A DNA stretch of 64,000 nt from CALBPI01 sp039027435 (GTDB taxonomy: Bacteria > Pseudomonadota > Gammaproteobacteria > Steroidobacterales > Woeseiaceae), in contig JBCCKF010000003.1 in the NCBI GenBank assembly GCA_039027435.1, positions 1 through 64,000 on the forward strand, in the 5' to 3' direction. Of the stretch, positions 7,898-16,853 are shown one piece after another; position 1 is the stretch's first letter; each line of letters starts with the position of its first letter. The notes below the pieces were generated by a model that worked only from the letters and a program-made list of their open reading frames with translations, did not search any database and was not told where the DNA came from. The translations under genes were made by a program, and so were the position numbers.

Positions 7898-10104
7898 GAA
7901 CTTCCCTCCCCCTGGGACCCTTTGCTCTCGACGATTTCAAATCGTGCACCGAGCGATGCCGACGAGTCTCCGCCGACCCATAATTCAAATTCACCGGGCT
8001 CAACCGCCCAACGGTCCCGCCTTCCATAAAAGCCGAGCGCTGTGCTTGGCAGCTCGAATGCGACTTCCCGCTCCGAGTGTGCCGGCACCGATACCTTCTG
8101 GAAATCCTTGAGCTCACGCACCGGTCGGGTGACGCTGCCGACAAGATCGCGCGTATAGAGTTGCACCACCTCATCACCGTCCCGATCACTATGGTTGACC
8201 AGCTGCACAGTGACTGTAAGCGTCTCGCCTGGCGCCAGAATATCCGTCGACAACCGCAAGTGTTCATACGTGAAGCAGGCGTAAGACAAACCGAACCCAA
8301 ACGGGAACAACGGTCGGTATCCTGCGTCGAGATGATACGAACACATACCGACGGAGGTTTGAGGCGCATAGGTATCCAGAGAATCGATGTGTGCGATTTG
8401 ATCATCAGAAGGCGGCTTACCACCGTTCTTGTGATTGTAGTGAATCGGTATCTGGCCCACGACACTAGGGAAACTCACTGGCAACTTGCCTGAAGGCGAC
8501 GCATGACCGAGCAGTAGGTCGCTCAAGGCGGGCCCCGCCTGAACGCCGGGATGCCAGGCGTAGAGCAGCCCATCGAACGCATCGATGATGCTGCCCAGGG
8601 TCAATGGACGTCCGGCCATGACGATCCCCACAACCGGTTTGCCGAGTGCTTTGACCGCTCGCACCAGCGCCATCTGTGCGCCCGGCAAATCAATATCGGC
8701 GCGGCAATGCGCCTCGCCCGACAAAATGGACTCTTCGCCAAGCGCGAGGATCACAACCTCCGCACGTTCAGCCATCTCTAGCGCCTGCTCGAAGTCGGAC
8801 ATGTCTTTGGACCGCGACGTCTCAAGGACACGTGCGTAGTCGAGTGTCACATGCTCCGGCAATGCGTCGGTTAACGCATCCTTAAGCGTGACACTCAGGT
8901 TTGCGTCGCCATCAAACACCCAGGTGCCCAGCTGCTGATAAGGCGCATGTGCAAGCGGCCCCAACAATGCGATTCGCGATATTGAGTCCAGCTGAAGCGG
9001 CAGCGTGTCGGCTTCGTTCTTGAGCATCACCACGCTCTCGCGCGCCAGCGATCTCGCGACATCAAGCGTGCGAGCAACGTCCAGCACGGGCAGTTGGGCT
9101 TCGGCAATACACGGATTCTCGAACAGACCGAGTTTGAACTTGGTGGTCAGCACATGAGCGACGGATCGGTCCACGGCCGTCATATCGATCTCACCGTCCG
9201 CCAGAAGCTGTGCAAGGTGTTCGGCAAAGCAACGACCCGCCATCTCCATATCGACACCAGCACCAAACGCTTCGGCAGCAGATTCGCGATCACCCGACGT
9301 GAGCCCGTGGATCGACAGCTGTGCTACAGAGTCCCAATCACTGACGACCAGGCCTTCGAAATGCCATTCGTCACGGAGCACATCACGCAACAGAAAATCG
9401 TTTGCGGTCGCCGGAACACCGTCGATATCGCAGAACGATGTCATCAGTGTTGCCACACCCACATCGACCGCCGCCCTGAACGGTGGCATGTAGGTGTTAC
9501 GCAATTCGTTTCGCGTCACGTTGGTCGTTGCGTAGTCGCGACCACCATCGACTTCGCCGTAGCCGGCAAAGTGTTTTGCACAGGCCGCGATTGCGCCCGG
9601 CGCGCTGAGGTCATCGGTTTGATACCCGCGGACCATCGCGACCGACATCGCACTCGCAAGCACCGGATCCTCGCCCGGACTTTCCGCAATCCTGCCCCAT
9701 CGAGGATCACGAGCAACGTCGATCATCGGCGCAAACGTCCAGTTGATGCCAGCGTGAACCGCTTCCTCCGCCGACAGTCTCGCCGCTGCCTCCACCAAAT
9801 CCGGGTTCCAGGACGCGGCCTGACCCAGTGGGATAGGCATAACATGGCGAAATCCGTGGATGACATCACGACCGACCAACAAGGGAATGCCAAGTCGGCT
9901 CTCTTCCACAGCGATCCGCTGAAGCTCGTTGACGACGCTTCTATCGGCATTGTTGAGCACCGAGCCGATCTCACCGGCACGCAAACGATCGCCGAGATAC
10001 TCTGGCGGATAACCCCAGCTGGCATCCAGCTGAACCAGTTGTCCCACCTTCTCGGCGACGGTCATTTGGTCGAGTAGCGCGGCCACCTTTTTCGGTATGT
10101 CCAC
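7894..10104 (-). CDS. GH3-family beta-glucosidase, cytoplasmic (BglX-like)
   Basis: The protein has 736 residues from a GTG start at 10104 (AGGG about 7 bases upstream). It has no signal peptide, unlike E. coli BglX, so it is probably cytoplasmic. Domain order is the GH3 N-terminal barrel (KHFAGYG near 190, nucleophile in VVSDWDS near 260), the GH3 C-terminal alpha/beta sandwich (VVMLKNE onward) and a C-terminal fibronectin-III-like domain. GH3 enzymes release glucose from the non-reducing end of beta-glucan oligosaccharides. This fits the divergent GPH transporter gene: oligosaccharides made outside by GH16/GH17 would be imported and finished here. It is the first gene of the GH3-GH17-lysR operon and lies under the palindrome at 10186-10203. 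Confidence 0.93.
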   Translation of the reverse strand: MDIPKKVAALLDQMTVAEKVGQLVQLDASWGYPPEYLGDRLRAGEIGSVLNNADRSVVNELQRIAVEESRLGIPLLVGRDVIHGFRHVMPIPLGQAASWNPDLVEAAARLSAEEAVHAGINWTFAPMIDVARDPRWGRIAESPGEDPVLASAMSVAMVRGYQTDDLSAPGAIAACAKHFAGYGEVDGGRDYATTNVTRNELRNTYMPPFRAAVDVGVATLMTSFCDIDGVPATANDFLLRDVLRDEWHFEGLVVSDWDSVAQLSIHGLTSGDRESAAEAFGAGVDMEMAGRCFAEHLAQLLADGEIDMTAVDRSVAHVLTTKFKLGLFENPCIAEAQLPVLDVARTLDVARSLARESVVMLKNEADTLPLQLDSISRIALLGPLAHAPYQQLGTWVFDGDANLSVTLKDALTDALPEHVTLDYARVLETSRSKDMSDFEQALEMAERAEVVILALGEESILSGEAHCRADIDLPGAQMALVRAVKALGKPVVGIVMAGRPLTLGSIIDAFDGLLYAWHPGVQAGPALSDLLLGHASPSGKLPVSFPSVVGQIPIHYNHKNGGKPPSDDQIAHIDSLDTYAPQTSVGMCSYHLDAGYRPLFPFGFGLSYACFTYEHLRLSTDILAPGETLTVTVQLVNHSDRDGDEVVQLYTRDLVGSVTRPVRELKDFQKVSVPAHSEREVAFELPSTALGFYGRRDRWAVEPGEFELWVGGDSSASLGARFEIVESKGSQGEGSS

Positions 10105-10185
10105 GCTCTGCCCTGTGTCGTGCAGATTGGCGCTTATCGCTTGTCCCCTTTGTCACAGCGCTGACGGATCGCCGTTCTAGCAACG

Positions 10186-10203
10186 TTTGACAGCGCTGTC
10201 AAA
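10186..10203. promoter_or_regulatory. perfect LacI-type operator in the GH3/transporter divergent promoter
   Basis: TTTGACAGCGCTGTCAAA is an 18-bp perfect palindrome centred on CG. It lies 57 bp before the transporter start and 82 bp before the GH3 start, where one repressor could shut both genes. A weaker copy, TCACAGCGCTGACG at 10153-10166 (11 of 14 positions of the core), lies 35 bp away centre to centre. The same core recurs at 5543-5556. The palindrome is seen directly; assignment to a LacI-family protein rests on its form. Confidence 0.8.
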
Positions 10204-10259
10204 GGCCGTCAGTATCGCATGCCTACATATGCCTTGGCTCGTCGGGGGGGATCGACCAG

Positions 10260-11735
10260 ATGGCAAATCAAGAAGCGCACTCGACTGCGCCTGAAGACCG
10301 CATACCTTTAACGCACAAAGTCGCCTACGGCCTGGGCGCGTTCGTCAACAACACGTTGGCTGATGCCATAGGCCGCATGATGATCGTGTTGAATCTGGGG
10401 TTGGGTATGAACCCGGCACTCGTGGGTTTGCTGGGGTCGCTACCGCGTTTGGTAGATGCGCTGACCGACCCACTCATGGGCTATATCTCGGACAACACAC
10501 GATCGCGTATGGGTCGTCGACGGCCATATATGTTGATCGGGGCTATCGTGGTCGGCATCTGCTTCGCACTATTGTGGCAACTCCCCGTAGGCAAGAGCGA
10601 GGCCTTCTATTTCAATTTCTTCCTGATTGGATCGCTGATCTTCTTTGCGGCCTACACCGTCTTCGCAACGCCATGGGTCGCGCTGGGTTATGAGCTGACG
10701 CCCGATTACTACGAGCGCACGCGTCTCATGGGTGTCCAGAACTTCATGGGTAACCTCGCGTACATCATTTCGCCGTACTTCCTCTTGATTATGTACGCCG
10801 ACCTTTGGGGCGGTGATGTCATGGTTGGCGCCTCCAGACTGGCGATTGTTATCGGCGTGGTCGCCATCACTCTTGGGGTCGTCCCCGCGATTGTGCTTCG
10901 GGAACGATACGTGCCACCCGAAGTCGACAAGGATGCGCCAAAGCAAAGCCTGGGCGACGTGATCCTTGGCTTCTTCAAGGCGTTCTTGATTACGCTCAAG
11001 TTCAAACCATTCTTGAAGCTCTGCGCGGCGACATTCCTTGTCTTCAACGGCTTTATCCTGATCGCTGCATTCCAGTCCTACGTCATCATCTACTACGTGT
11101 TCGGTGGCGATCAGAAAGCGGGCGCCGCTTTCGTCGGACACTCCGGACTTGTGCAGACCATTGCCGCCCTGTGCGCCATCGCCCTCATTACCTATCTCGG
11201 TACCAAAATCGGGAAGCGTAAGACCTTCTTCGTGGCAATTGGCATATCTGTTGTCGGATATCTGCTCAAGTGGTTCTGTTACACACCGGAAAACCCGTGG
11301 CTGTGCCTGATTCCAGCGCCTTTGATGGCATTCGGTCTGGCAGGCTTGTTTACCCTGATGCCATCGATGGTGGCCGATGTGGTTGACGCCGATGAACTCA
11401 ACACCGGTGAACGCCGCGAGGGCATGTTCGGCGCGATCTTCTGGTGGGTCGTCAAACTGGGACAATCCGTGGCGATTCTCGGCGGCGGTATTTTGCTGAA
11501 CGCTACGGGCTTCAACGTCGAACTTGAGGGTAACCAGACGGAGAACGCGATTATGTTGATGCGTCTCTCCGACGCTGTGATCCCCGCCGCTGCATCGCTC
11601 ATTGCCATCTGGGCGGTCGCATCATTCTCCATTACCGAAGAACGTGCACACGAGATCAGAGCCGAGCTCGAGTCCCGACGCGGCACTCTCGGTGGGGACG
11701 ACTTAGACGGCGACGAGGAACCCGCGCCCGCTTAA
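10260..11735 (+). CDS. GPH-type MFS sugar:cation symporter
   Basis: The 491-residue protein starts at ATG 10260 behind a G-run (10244-10250). It has about 12 hydrophobic segments. The motifs PRLVDALTDPLMGYISDNTRSRMGRRRPY and DADELNTGERREGMFGA are hallmarks of the glycoside-pentoside-hexuronide (MelB-like) family, which couples sugar entry to Na+ or H+. Genes of this family accompany cytoplasmic glycosidases. Here the divergent GH3 gene argues for beta-glucan oligosaccharide or glucose import across the inner membrane. The extended acidic tail (GGDDLDGDEE) is unusual but probably unstructured. Confidence 0.92.
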   Translation: MANQEAHSTAPEDRIPLTHKVAYGLGAFVNNTLADAIGRMMIVLNLGLGMNPALVGLLGSLPRLVDALTDPLMGYISDNTRSRMGRRRPYMLIGAIVVGICFALLWQLPVGKSEAFYFNFFLIGSLIFFAAYTVFATPWVALGYELTPDYYERTRLMGVQNFMGNLAYIISPYFLLIMYADLWGGDVMVGASRLAIVIGVVAITLGVVPAIVLRERYVPPEVDKDAPKQSLGDVILGFFKAFLITLKFKPFLKLCAATFLVFNGFILIAAFQSYVIIYYVFGGDQKAGAAFVGHSGLVQTIAALCAIALITYLGTKIGKRKTFFVAIGISVVGYLLKWFCYTPENPWLCLIPAPLMAFGLAGLFTLMPSMVADVVDADELNTGERREGMFGAIFWWVVKLGQSVAILGGGILLNATGFNVELEGNQTENAIMLMRLSDAVIPAAASLIAIWAVASFSITEERAHEIRAELESRRGTLGGDDLDGDEEPAPA

Positions 11736-11738
11736 GGG

Positions 11739-12497
11739 TCAGGCGATTTCGCGTTTCAACCAGCGGATACCGCGGCGCAGGAGTTCATAGAACTCCGGGT
11801 ATTTCCAGGCGCCGCGATCTTCGGTTCGCCACCAATCAATCAGCGGCTTCATGTCGTGGTGCCCGCGGGCGTGACCAATCGCGAGATACAGCACGGCGCC
11901 TTCACCGTGCGACTTGATGTAACAAATCGGGTGCTTGCCGGGCGCGTCTTTGCCCTCCACGAAACCAGGGCTTTCGACGGTGCACTCAGTTTCCATCAGA
12001 ACCTCGAGCGGTCCATGCAGCTCGAGATGGTAGAGCTCATCATCGGTCTCGAAATCTCCGATCCCGGCGACCAGTGGATGCTCTGGCTGGACCACCGTTA
12101 CAGGGTACGGCGCGATGGGCGGATGGCTGACAAACTGCGAACCTACGAGATCCATGAACAACGGCGCGCAGCGCGGTGCATCCCACAGCCGGTCTTCGCG
12201 CAATTGCAGAATCGAATTGGTGCCGTGTAATGCATACCAACGTCCACCAGCGATCAACCAGGCGCGCAGCACTTCTTGTGCCCCCTGCGAGGGCACCACA
12301 TCGGACGTATAGGTGATCAGGCAGTCAGCCTTTTGGATCGCATCCAACTGCTCGTAGTCCTCAAACACGCGGACACGAATATTCGTGTCCTCGGCGAGCA
12401 ATTTCATGATCTCGAGCCTTGCGAAATCAATGTCGTGATAACTGCCGGCGGCAATCAGGACACAATCGATCTGCGCGGGATGCTCTGTCTCAGCCAT
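11739..12497 (-). CDS. ThuA-like domain protein
   Basis: The 252-residue protein is read from ATG 12497. The longer frame to 12716 includes a rho-independent terminator and the end of the protease gene, so it is not the real start. It matches the ThuA-like class I glutamine-amidotransferase fold: VLIAAGSYHDIDFARLE, DCLITYTSD, WYALHGTNS and the late HGEGAVLYLAIGHARG. ThuA proteins are linked to trehalose/disaccharide use and to ThuA-type 3-keto-glycoside metabolism, but many have no tested function. It is convergent with the transporter gene with only 3 nt between stops. No clear ribosome site precedes the chosen start. Confidence 0.75.
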   Translation of the reverse strand: MAETEHPAQIDCVLIAAGSYHDIDFARLEIMKLLAEDTNIRVRVFEDYEQLDAIQKADCLITYTSDVVPSQGAQEVLRAWLIAGGRWYALHGTNSILQLREDRLWDAPRCAPLFMDLVGSQFVSHPPIAPYPVTVVQPEHPLVAGIGDFETDDELYHLELHGPLEVLMETECTVESPGFVEGKDAPGKHPICYIKSHGEGAVLYLAIGHARGHHDMKPLIDWWRTEDRGAWKYPEFYELLRRGIRWLKREIA

Positions 12498-12536
12498 GCG
12501 GATGAGCTTGTGCCACCGGCCGATCCCGGTCAACTT

Positions 12537-12572
12537 AAAAAAATGGGGCACAACGCCGAAACGCTGTGCCCC
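12537..12572 (-). terminator. rho-independent terminator of the subtilisin gene
   Basis: On the minus strand, GGGGCACA (12572-12565) pairs with TGTGCCCC (12552-12545) across a 12-nt loop, followed by ATTTTTTT. It lies 28 nt after the protease stop at 12601 and before the ThuA start, so the two genes are separate units unless there is readthrough. Confidence 0.9.
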
Positions 12573-12600
12573 GCTCCTCCCCCTCAGAAGGAAACTTGTC

Positions 12601-14697
12601 TTACGGCGACCATTCGGCCAGTAGATCGACCCCCGAGAATGACTGGTAGGCACGGATACCAATATGCCAGGTTCCTGGCTGTGGATTGGTGATGGTGCAC
12701 ACCTCGTTGTTGCCATTCAGGTAAGGCCGACAGTCGTAGCGTGACGTCGACGGGCGACTGCCGAATCTTAGATAGAGATCTGCATCGCCGCTGCCACCCG
12801 AAATCTGGACACGTAGCGTGGACATGCCGGGCGGAACATCCACGGTGTAGCGCAACCAATTGCGGCGTGAGGCCGACAGGTCGTTCAAGCCGGCCGATCC
12901 GCCTTCTGCGCCACCGCCACTGCTCGGCTCGTCGAAGCTTGCGGTCAACGTGACGCCGGAGAACGTACTCCAGGCGCGCACCAGCACATGGTAGGTGCCT
13001 TCCTGGACACTCGAGATATCGCAGGTCTCGTTATTGCCATTCAAATACGGTCGACAGTCATAGGTAGAGGTCGTCGGCGCCGCACCAAATCGGACATACA
13101 AGTCTGCATCTCCGGACCCGCCGGCAATCTGGAACGACAGGTTGCTCGCGCCCGCAGGCACTTCAATAGTGAAACGTAGTTCGGCACCCGTACTGGCGGC
13201 TAGCCCTGTTTCGGGGACACCATTCTCAAGTACCGGATCGCCCGATCCACCACCGCCACCACCGCCGCCTGTCAGCGTTGCAACCGCTGCAGCCGCATCC
13301 GCGATGCCAGCGCCGCACTGAGAGCAGGTCGCAGGAAACGCGCGCGCTGTGGAGGTGATCGTCGACTCGATTTGATCAGGCGTCAGACTCGGGTCAAGCG
13401 CCTTCAACAATGCAGCAAGGCCCGCGACATGCGGCGCTGCCATGCTCGTGCCCTGATAAAACGCGTAGTTGTTGCTGCCTGGCGTTGTGCTGCCACTATT
13501 CAGCGTGGACAAGACGCCATTCGAGGCACTCGCGCGCACATCACCGCCCGGCGCTGCAACATCGACTGCTGCACCGAAGTTTGAGTAATACGCTCGACCG
13601 CCATTGCGATTGGTGGACGCCACCGTAATCACACCCGTGCAGTTGGCGGGGTTAAAGTTCGCCGCATTTTGGTTGGAGTTTCCCGCTGCAACGACCACGG
13701 TTGCGCCATTAGCGCGTGCGACATTGATCGCGGATTGCGTTGTCGTCGAGCAGGCGCCACCGCCACCGAGGCTCATGTTGATCACGTCGGCCGGGTTGGC
13801 GTTTGCCGGGGTACCGGCAACGCTGCCGCCAGACGCCCAGATAATGCTGTCTGCGATATCCGAGGTGTAGCCGCCACAACGGCCCAGTGCTCTGAGTGGC
13901 ACAATTTTCGCGCCGTAGGCGACACCGGCAACACCCGTGCCGTTATTGGTTACCGCGGCCACGGTGCCAGCGACGTGCGTGCCGTGCCAACTGGAACTAC
14001 GAGCCGGTTGACCTGCGCCACATTGGCCCGCAGTCGAGAAATCGCCGGGATCGGTTGCGTCTGAGTCGCGACCATTACCATCAACCGACACGAAGGTGTC
14101 GCTGATCATGTCGTAACCGGGCAGCAGATTGCCCGCGAGATCCGGATGCGCACGGTAACCGGTATCGATCACCGCAACGACGGTGCCGGCTCCCGTAGTG
14201 CTGTCCCAAGCCAGCGGCAAATTCAGGCCACCAGTCGGTTCGAAGTAGTGCCACTGCTCGTTGTAGCGTGAGTCGTTCGGCGTGGCCATAGGTTGCAGTA
14301 GCAGGTCCGGTTCTGCGTACTCGACATTCGGGTCAGCCTGAATCTTGGCGAGCATGAGCTTCAACTCGACCGGCTTGCGCCACTGCGCGATCCGGTAGAC
14401 CGCTGCGCCACTGGCAGCGCGGCGCTTCAGTGTCACCTGCATGCCCATTGCCTGCGAGAGCACTCTGGCCTGATCGCCAGTGTTCCCAGACGCGATCGTG
14501 GCGCCAATCGGCGACTGACTCACCGCAAGCGATTTGTATTTCACAATGAACTGGTTAGTCGGTGGCGACTCAGCGAGCGCTGTGGAAGTGGTAGCGGGAT
14601 CGGACCCGCCCGCCATGGATACCGGCGATGCCAGCAAAGTCCCCAAAATGAGCGCCGTTGCGAGACGGCCCCGAGCAAAGATGCCCTTCGTCTTCAT
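12601..14697 (-). CDS. S8 subtilisin-like secreted protease with two PPC domains
   Basis: The protein has 698 residues from ATG 14697, with TTAGGAG just upstream; an upstream in-frame start at 14784 lacks such a site. Order: signal peptide (ending near SMAGG), inhibitor-I9 propeptide (VEYAEPD), then the S8 domain with all three catalytic motifs: AVIDTGYRAHPDL (Asp), WHGTHVAGT (His) and GTSMAAPHVAG (Ser). A Gly-rich linker leads to two bacterial pre-peptidase C-terminal (PPC) domains. Both contain the near-identical block YDCRPYLNGNNE and both call GSGDADLY. Secreted enzymes of this layout digest extracellular protein. A typical terminator follows. The 277-nt spacer upstream, towards the SDR gene, has no other gene. 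Confidence 0.95.
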   Translation of the reverse strand: MKTKGIFARGRLATALILGTLLASPVSMAGGSDPATTSTALAESPPTNQFIVKYKSLAVSQSPIGATIASGNTGDQARVLSQAMGMQVTLKRRAASGAAVYRIAQWRKPVELKLMLAKIQADPNVEYAEPDLLLQPMATPNDSRYNEQWHYFEPTGGLNLPLAWDSTTGAGTVVAVIDTGYRAHPDLAGNLLPGYDMISDTFVSVDGNGRDSDATDPGDFSTAGQCGAGQPARSSSWHGTHVAGTVAAVTNNGTGVAGVAYGAKIVPLRALGRCGGYTSDIADSIIWASGGSVAGTPANANPADVINMSLGGGGACSTTTQSAINVARANGATVVVAAGNSNQNAANFNPANCTGVITVASTNRNGGRAYYSNFGAAVDVAAPGGDVRASASNGVLSTLNSGSTTPGSNNYAFYQGTSMAAPHVAGLAALLKALDPSLTPDQIESTITSTARAFPATCSQCGAGIADAAAAVATLTGGGGGGGGSGDPVLENGVPETGLAASTGAELRFTIEVPAGASNLSFQIAGGSGDADLYVRFGAAPTTSTYDCRPYLNGNNETCDISSVQEGTYHVLVRAWSTFSGVTLTASFDEPSSGGGAEGGSAGLNDLSASRRNWLRYTVDVPPGMSTLRVQISGGSGDADLYLRFGSRPSTSRYDCRPYLNGNNEVCTITNPQPGTWHIGIRAYQSFSGVDLLAEWSP

Positions 14698-14974
14698 GAT
14701 CACTCCTAAACGAATTCGGAGTCGAAGGTCTTGCGCCAACTTGGCTCCGGTTAACACCGCCCTCGACGCTACGCTAGCGCGCAAAACCGGATCAACTCTG
14801 CATCTATTGCTATTTGTCGCCCATTTATGACATTTCAGGAGAATTCCCTACCATATCTGGGCATTACGTTATGCAAAACGACTAACTGAATTCTATGATT
14901 TTGTTTGTAACCAATGCGTTATCCTGACCAAATGCGCGAAAATAGCGTCAAATCGAGCGCAACCGGGGGCGAAA

Positions 14975-15763
14975 ATGAGTGAGAGAGAGGTCTGTCTGGT
15001 CGTCGGTGCCGGGGGCGGAATTGGGGGTCATGTCGGCAAGCGTTTCGCAGCGGCCGGTTACCACGCCGTCTTGTGTCGCCGCAGCGATCAGGAGGGTCTG
15101 GATCGACTGGTGGAAAGCGCTAAAGCGTCGGGACACGAGGCTGGCGGCGACGCCACTGGACGATTGATCGACGCAACCGAGGCCGAGTCGCTGGAGACAT
15201 TGGTGCGAGAGACGGAAGCGAACGTCGGACCGATTCGTGTCGCGCTCTACAATCTCGGCGCCCAGATTGGGAATCGTGCGCTCAGCGATACCAGCTATAA
15301 GGCGTTCGAACTCGGCTGGCGCATGGCGACATTCGGTCTATTTCGACTCGCGGCCTCGCTGTTTCCCGTCATGGAGACGAGAGGCGGTGGCACGCTGCTG
15401 GTCACTTCCGCCACCGCTGCGATGCGCGGCAACGCGGGCCAGCACTCTCACGCGGCTGCGATGGCCGGTCGGCGTATGCTGTGTCAGACCCTGAACGCAG
15501 AGTTCGCGGCCAAAGGGATTCATGTCGTGCATATCGTTATAGACGGTGCCGTCGATGCGCCCGATACGCTCGGCAAGATGTTAGGAGCAGAGCGCTTTCA
15601 ACAATTTCGGGAAATGCGCGGTGGCGATAAAGATGGTTTATTGCTGCCTCAGGAGGTCGCCGAGACCTATTTTCACGTCGCTCATCAGCATCGGTCTGCG
15701 TGGACGCATGAACTCGACCTACGATCTCACTCGGATCTCGCCTGGTGGAATCACTCACCATAG
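14975..15763 (+). CDS. SDR-fold protein lacking the catalytic Tyr-Lys
   Basis: The 262-residue protein starts at ATG 14975 with GGGGGCGAAA immediately upstream. The N-terminal nucleotide-binding motif VVGAGGGIGGHVG is intact, and YNLGAQ replaces the usual NNAG. The active-site Ser region (LVTSATAAMRG) is present, but the canonical YxxxK is replaced: the aligned segment reads HSHAAAMAGRRM, with His for Tyr and Met for Lys. A related subgroup of atypical SDRs is known, so it may bind NAD(P) without normal dehydrogenase chemistry. Downstream, on the other strand, is hemP. No operon partner is obvious. Confidence 0.8.
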   Translation: MSEREVCLVVGAGGGIGGHVGKRFAAAGYHAVLCRRSDQEGLDRLVESAKASGHEAGGDATGRLIDATEAESLETLVRETEANVGPIRVALYNLGAQIGNRALSDTSYKAFELGWRMATFGLFRLAASLFPVMETRGGGTLLVTSATAAMRGNAGQHSHAAAMAGRRMLCQTLNAEFAAKGIHVVHIVIDGAVDAPDTLGKMLGAERFQQFREMRGGDKDGLLLPQEVAETYFHVAHQHRSAWTHELDLRSHSDLAWWNHSP

Positions 15764-15842
15764 GTAGCTGAGGGCGACGAGTTCGAGTTGGCTGGCTTGC
15801 AGTAATCGGTCCGCAGGGGTTGTTGCTGGCTGGCTGCTCGAG

Positions 15843-16004
15843 TTACTTGGTCAGGATAAGCTTCTCATTGCGGGTGACGCGCAATGTGTAATGCTCGCCG
15901 CGAAACTCGATTCGAATCTCACGGTGCGTTCCGAACAGATCCTCGGCAGGAATCACGGGAGCGATTCCGCGCTCTTGCTTTTGAGTTTGTCGTTTTGCAT
16001 CCAC
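15843..16004 (-). CDS. hemP: hemin uptake protein HemP (short ORF)
   Basis: The frame from GTG 16004 gives 53 residues. It ends with the HemP pattern AEDLFG, EIRIEFRGEHYTLRVTRNEKLILTK, followed by TAA at 15843. HemP is a small, Fur-controlled protein found with haem-uptake genes; its exact role is debated. A Fur-like box overlaps a TTGCAA-N16-TATTAT promoter only 6 nt before the GTG, so the mRNA could be leaderless. An internal in-frame GTG, giving 37 residues, is preceded by a 15-codon ATG frame whose stop overlaps it (GTGA), so coupled initiation there is an alternative. The gene is antisense to a spurious upstream extension of the DUF429 frame. No receptor gene is adjacent. Confidence 0.85.
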   Translation of the reverse strand: MDAKRQTQKQERGIAPVIPAEDLFGTHREIRIEFRGEHYTLRVTRNEKLILTK

Positions 16005-16010
16005 ATCCAA

Positions 16011-16038
16011 ATAATAATGATTCTCGTTTGCATTGCAA
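16011..16038 (-). promoter_or_regulatory. Fur-box promoter of hemP
   Basis: On the minus strand, TTGCAA (16038-16033), a 16-nt spacer and TATTAT (16016-16011) form a sigma70-like promoter. The 19-mer at 16031-16013, GCAAACGAGAATCATTATT, matches the Fur consensus GATAATGATAATCATTATC at 14 of 19 positions. Fur with iron would cover both promoter elements. Confidence 0.75.
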
Positions 16039-16103
16039 GTGTTTCCATGGCTTTTTTCTCATCTGCGTTTACGCTCGTGCGATGTGTCGAAGCCATTCCT
16101 CCA

Positions 16104-16853
16104 ATGACGAGCTATAGGCTCGCCGGCGTTGATCTCGCGTGGCAGCCCGAGCGCAATCCGTCCGCCGTGGCGCTCGGTTCCGTGCACGGACAGCGCCTTT
16201 CGGTCGACGCCGTTACCGGGTCACTCGTCTCGCTCGCTGAAGTCATGTCCGCGATCGATCGGGAAGGTCAGCCACATGGGGTGGCCGTCGATGCGGCGCT
16301 CATTATCCGCAACAAAACCGGGCAGAGGGCGTGTGAGCGGGACCTCAACAAGGACTATCGATCTCGCAGTGCGGGCTGCCACCCCTCTAACCTGACGCTG
16401 TATCCGGATGCGGCAAGCGTGAAACTCGGGGAGACGCTAAGCACCCGAGGGCTAAAGCACCATGGCCGACCGGCAGAGCCTTGGCAGATCGAATGCTATC
16501 CGCACCCGGCGATCATCGAATTATTTTCGTTACCGGAACGATTGCGATACAAAAAGGGAAGCGTCAAACATAAACGTGGTGGGCAAATCCGATTGGCGCA
16601 GCTGATTCAGGAACGGGCTTCGGATACCGGACTCGCGGTGGAGTTCACGGAATCACTATCGCCAATTTTTGATCCAGAGCATATCGCCGCATTGCGCGGC
16701 AAGGCGCTGAAGGCGAACGAAGACCAGCTGGACGCCATCGTCTGTCTGTTGATTGCCGCACACTATCAGGCGAGTCTTCCAACGACACGCTATGGCGATC
16801 GCGAAACCGGCTATATCGTCGTACCCAATGGTTTGAGGGAGAAAAAGTCATGA
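16104..16853 (+). CDS. DUF429 family protein
   Basis: The protein has 249 residues from ATG 16104. The frame remains open back to 15891, but that part is antisense to hemP and does not look like protein. The fold has a RNase H-like opening, YRLAGVDLAWQPERNPSAVA, with GVDLAW typical of DUF429. VAVDAALIIRNKTGQRACERDL and IECYPHPAIIELF follow, then KANEDQLDAIVCLLIAAHY near the end, where the Asp is conserved in this family. The biochemical role of DUF429 is not known; a nuclease-like fold is predicted. The stop overlaps the next start by 4 nt (ATGA), so the two are probably co-translated. No clear ribosome site is seen. Confidence 0.8.
   Translation: MTSYRLAGVDLAWQPERNPSAVALGSVHGQRLSVDAVTGSLVSLAEVMSAIDREGQPHGVAVDAALIIRNKTGQRACERDLNKDYRSRSAGCHPSNLTLYPDAASVKLGETLSTRGLKHHGRPAEPWQIECYPHPAIIELFSLPERLRYKKGSVKHKRGGQIRLAQLIQERASDTGLAVEFTESLSPIFDPEHIAALRGKALKANEDQLDAIVCLLIAAHYQASLPTTRYGDRETGYIVVPNGLREKKS

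Noticed and set aside
10569..11465. A 298-codon minus-strand frame opposite the transporter gene.
   Set aside because: It is the complement of membrane helices (hence Gln/Glu/Asp-rich) and lacks support.
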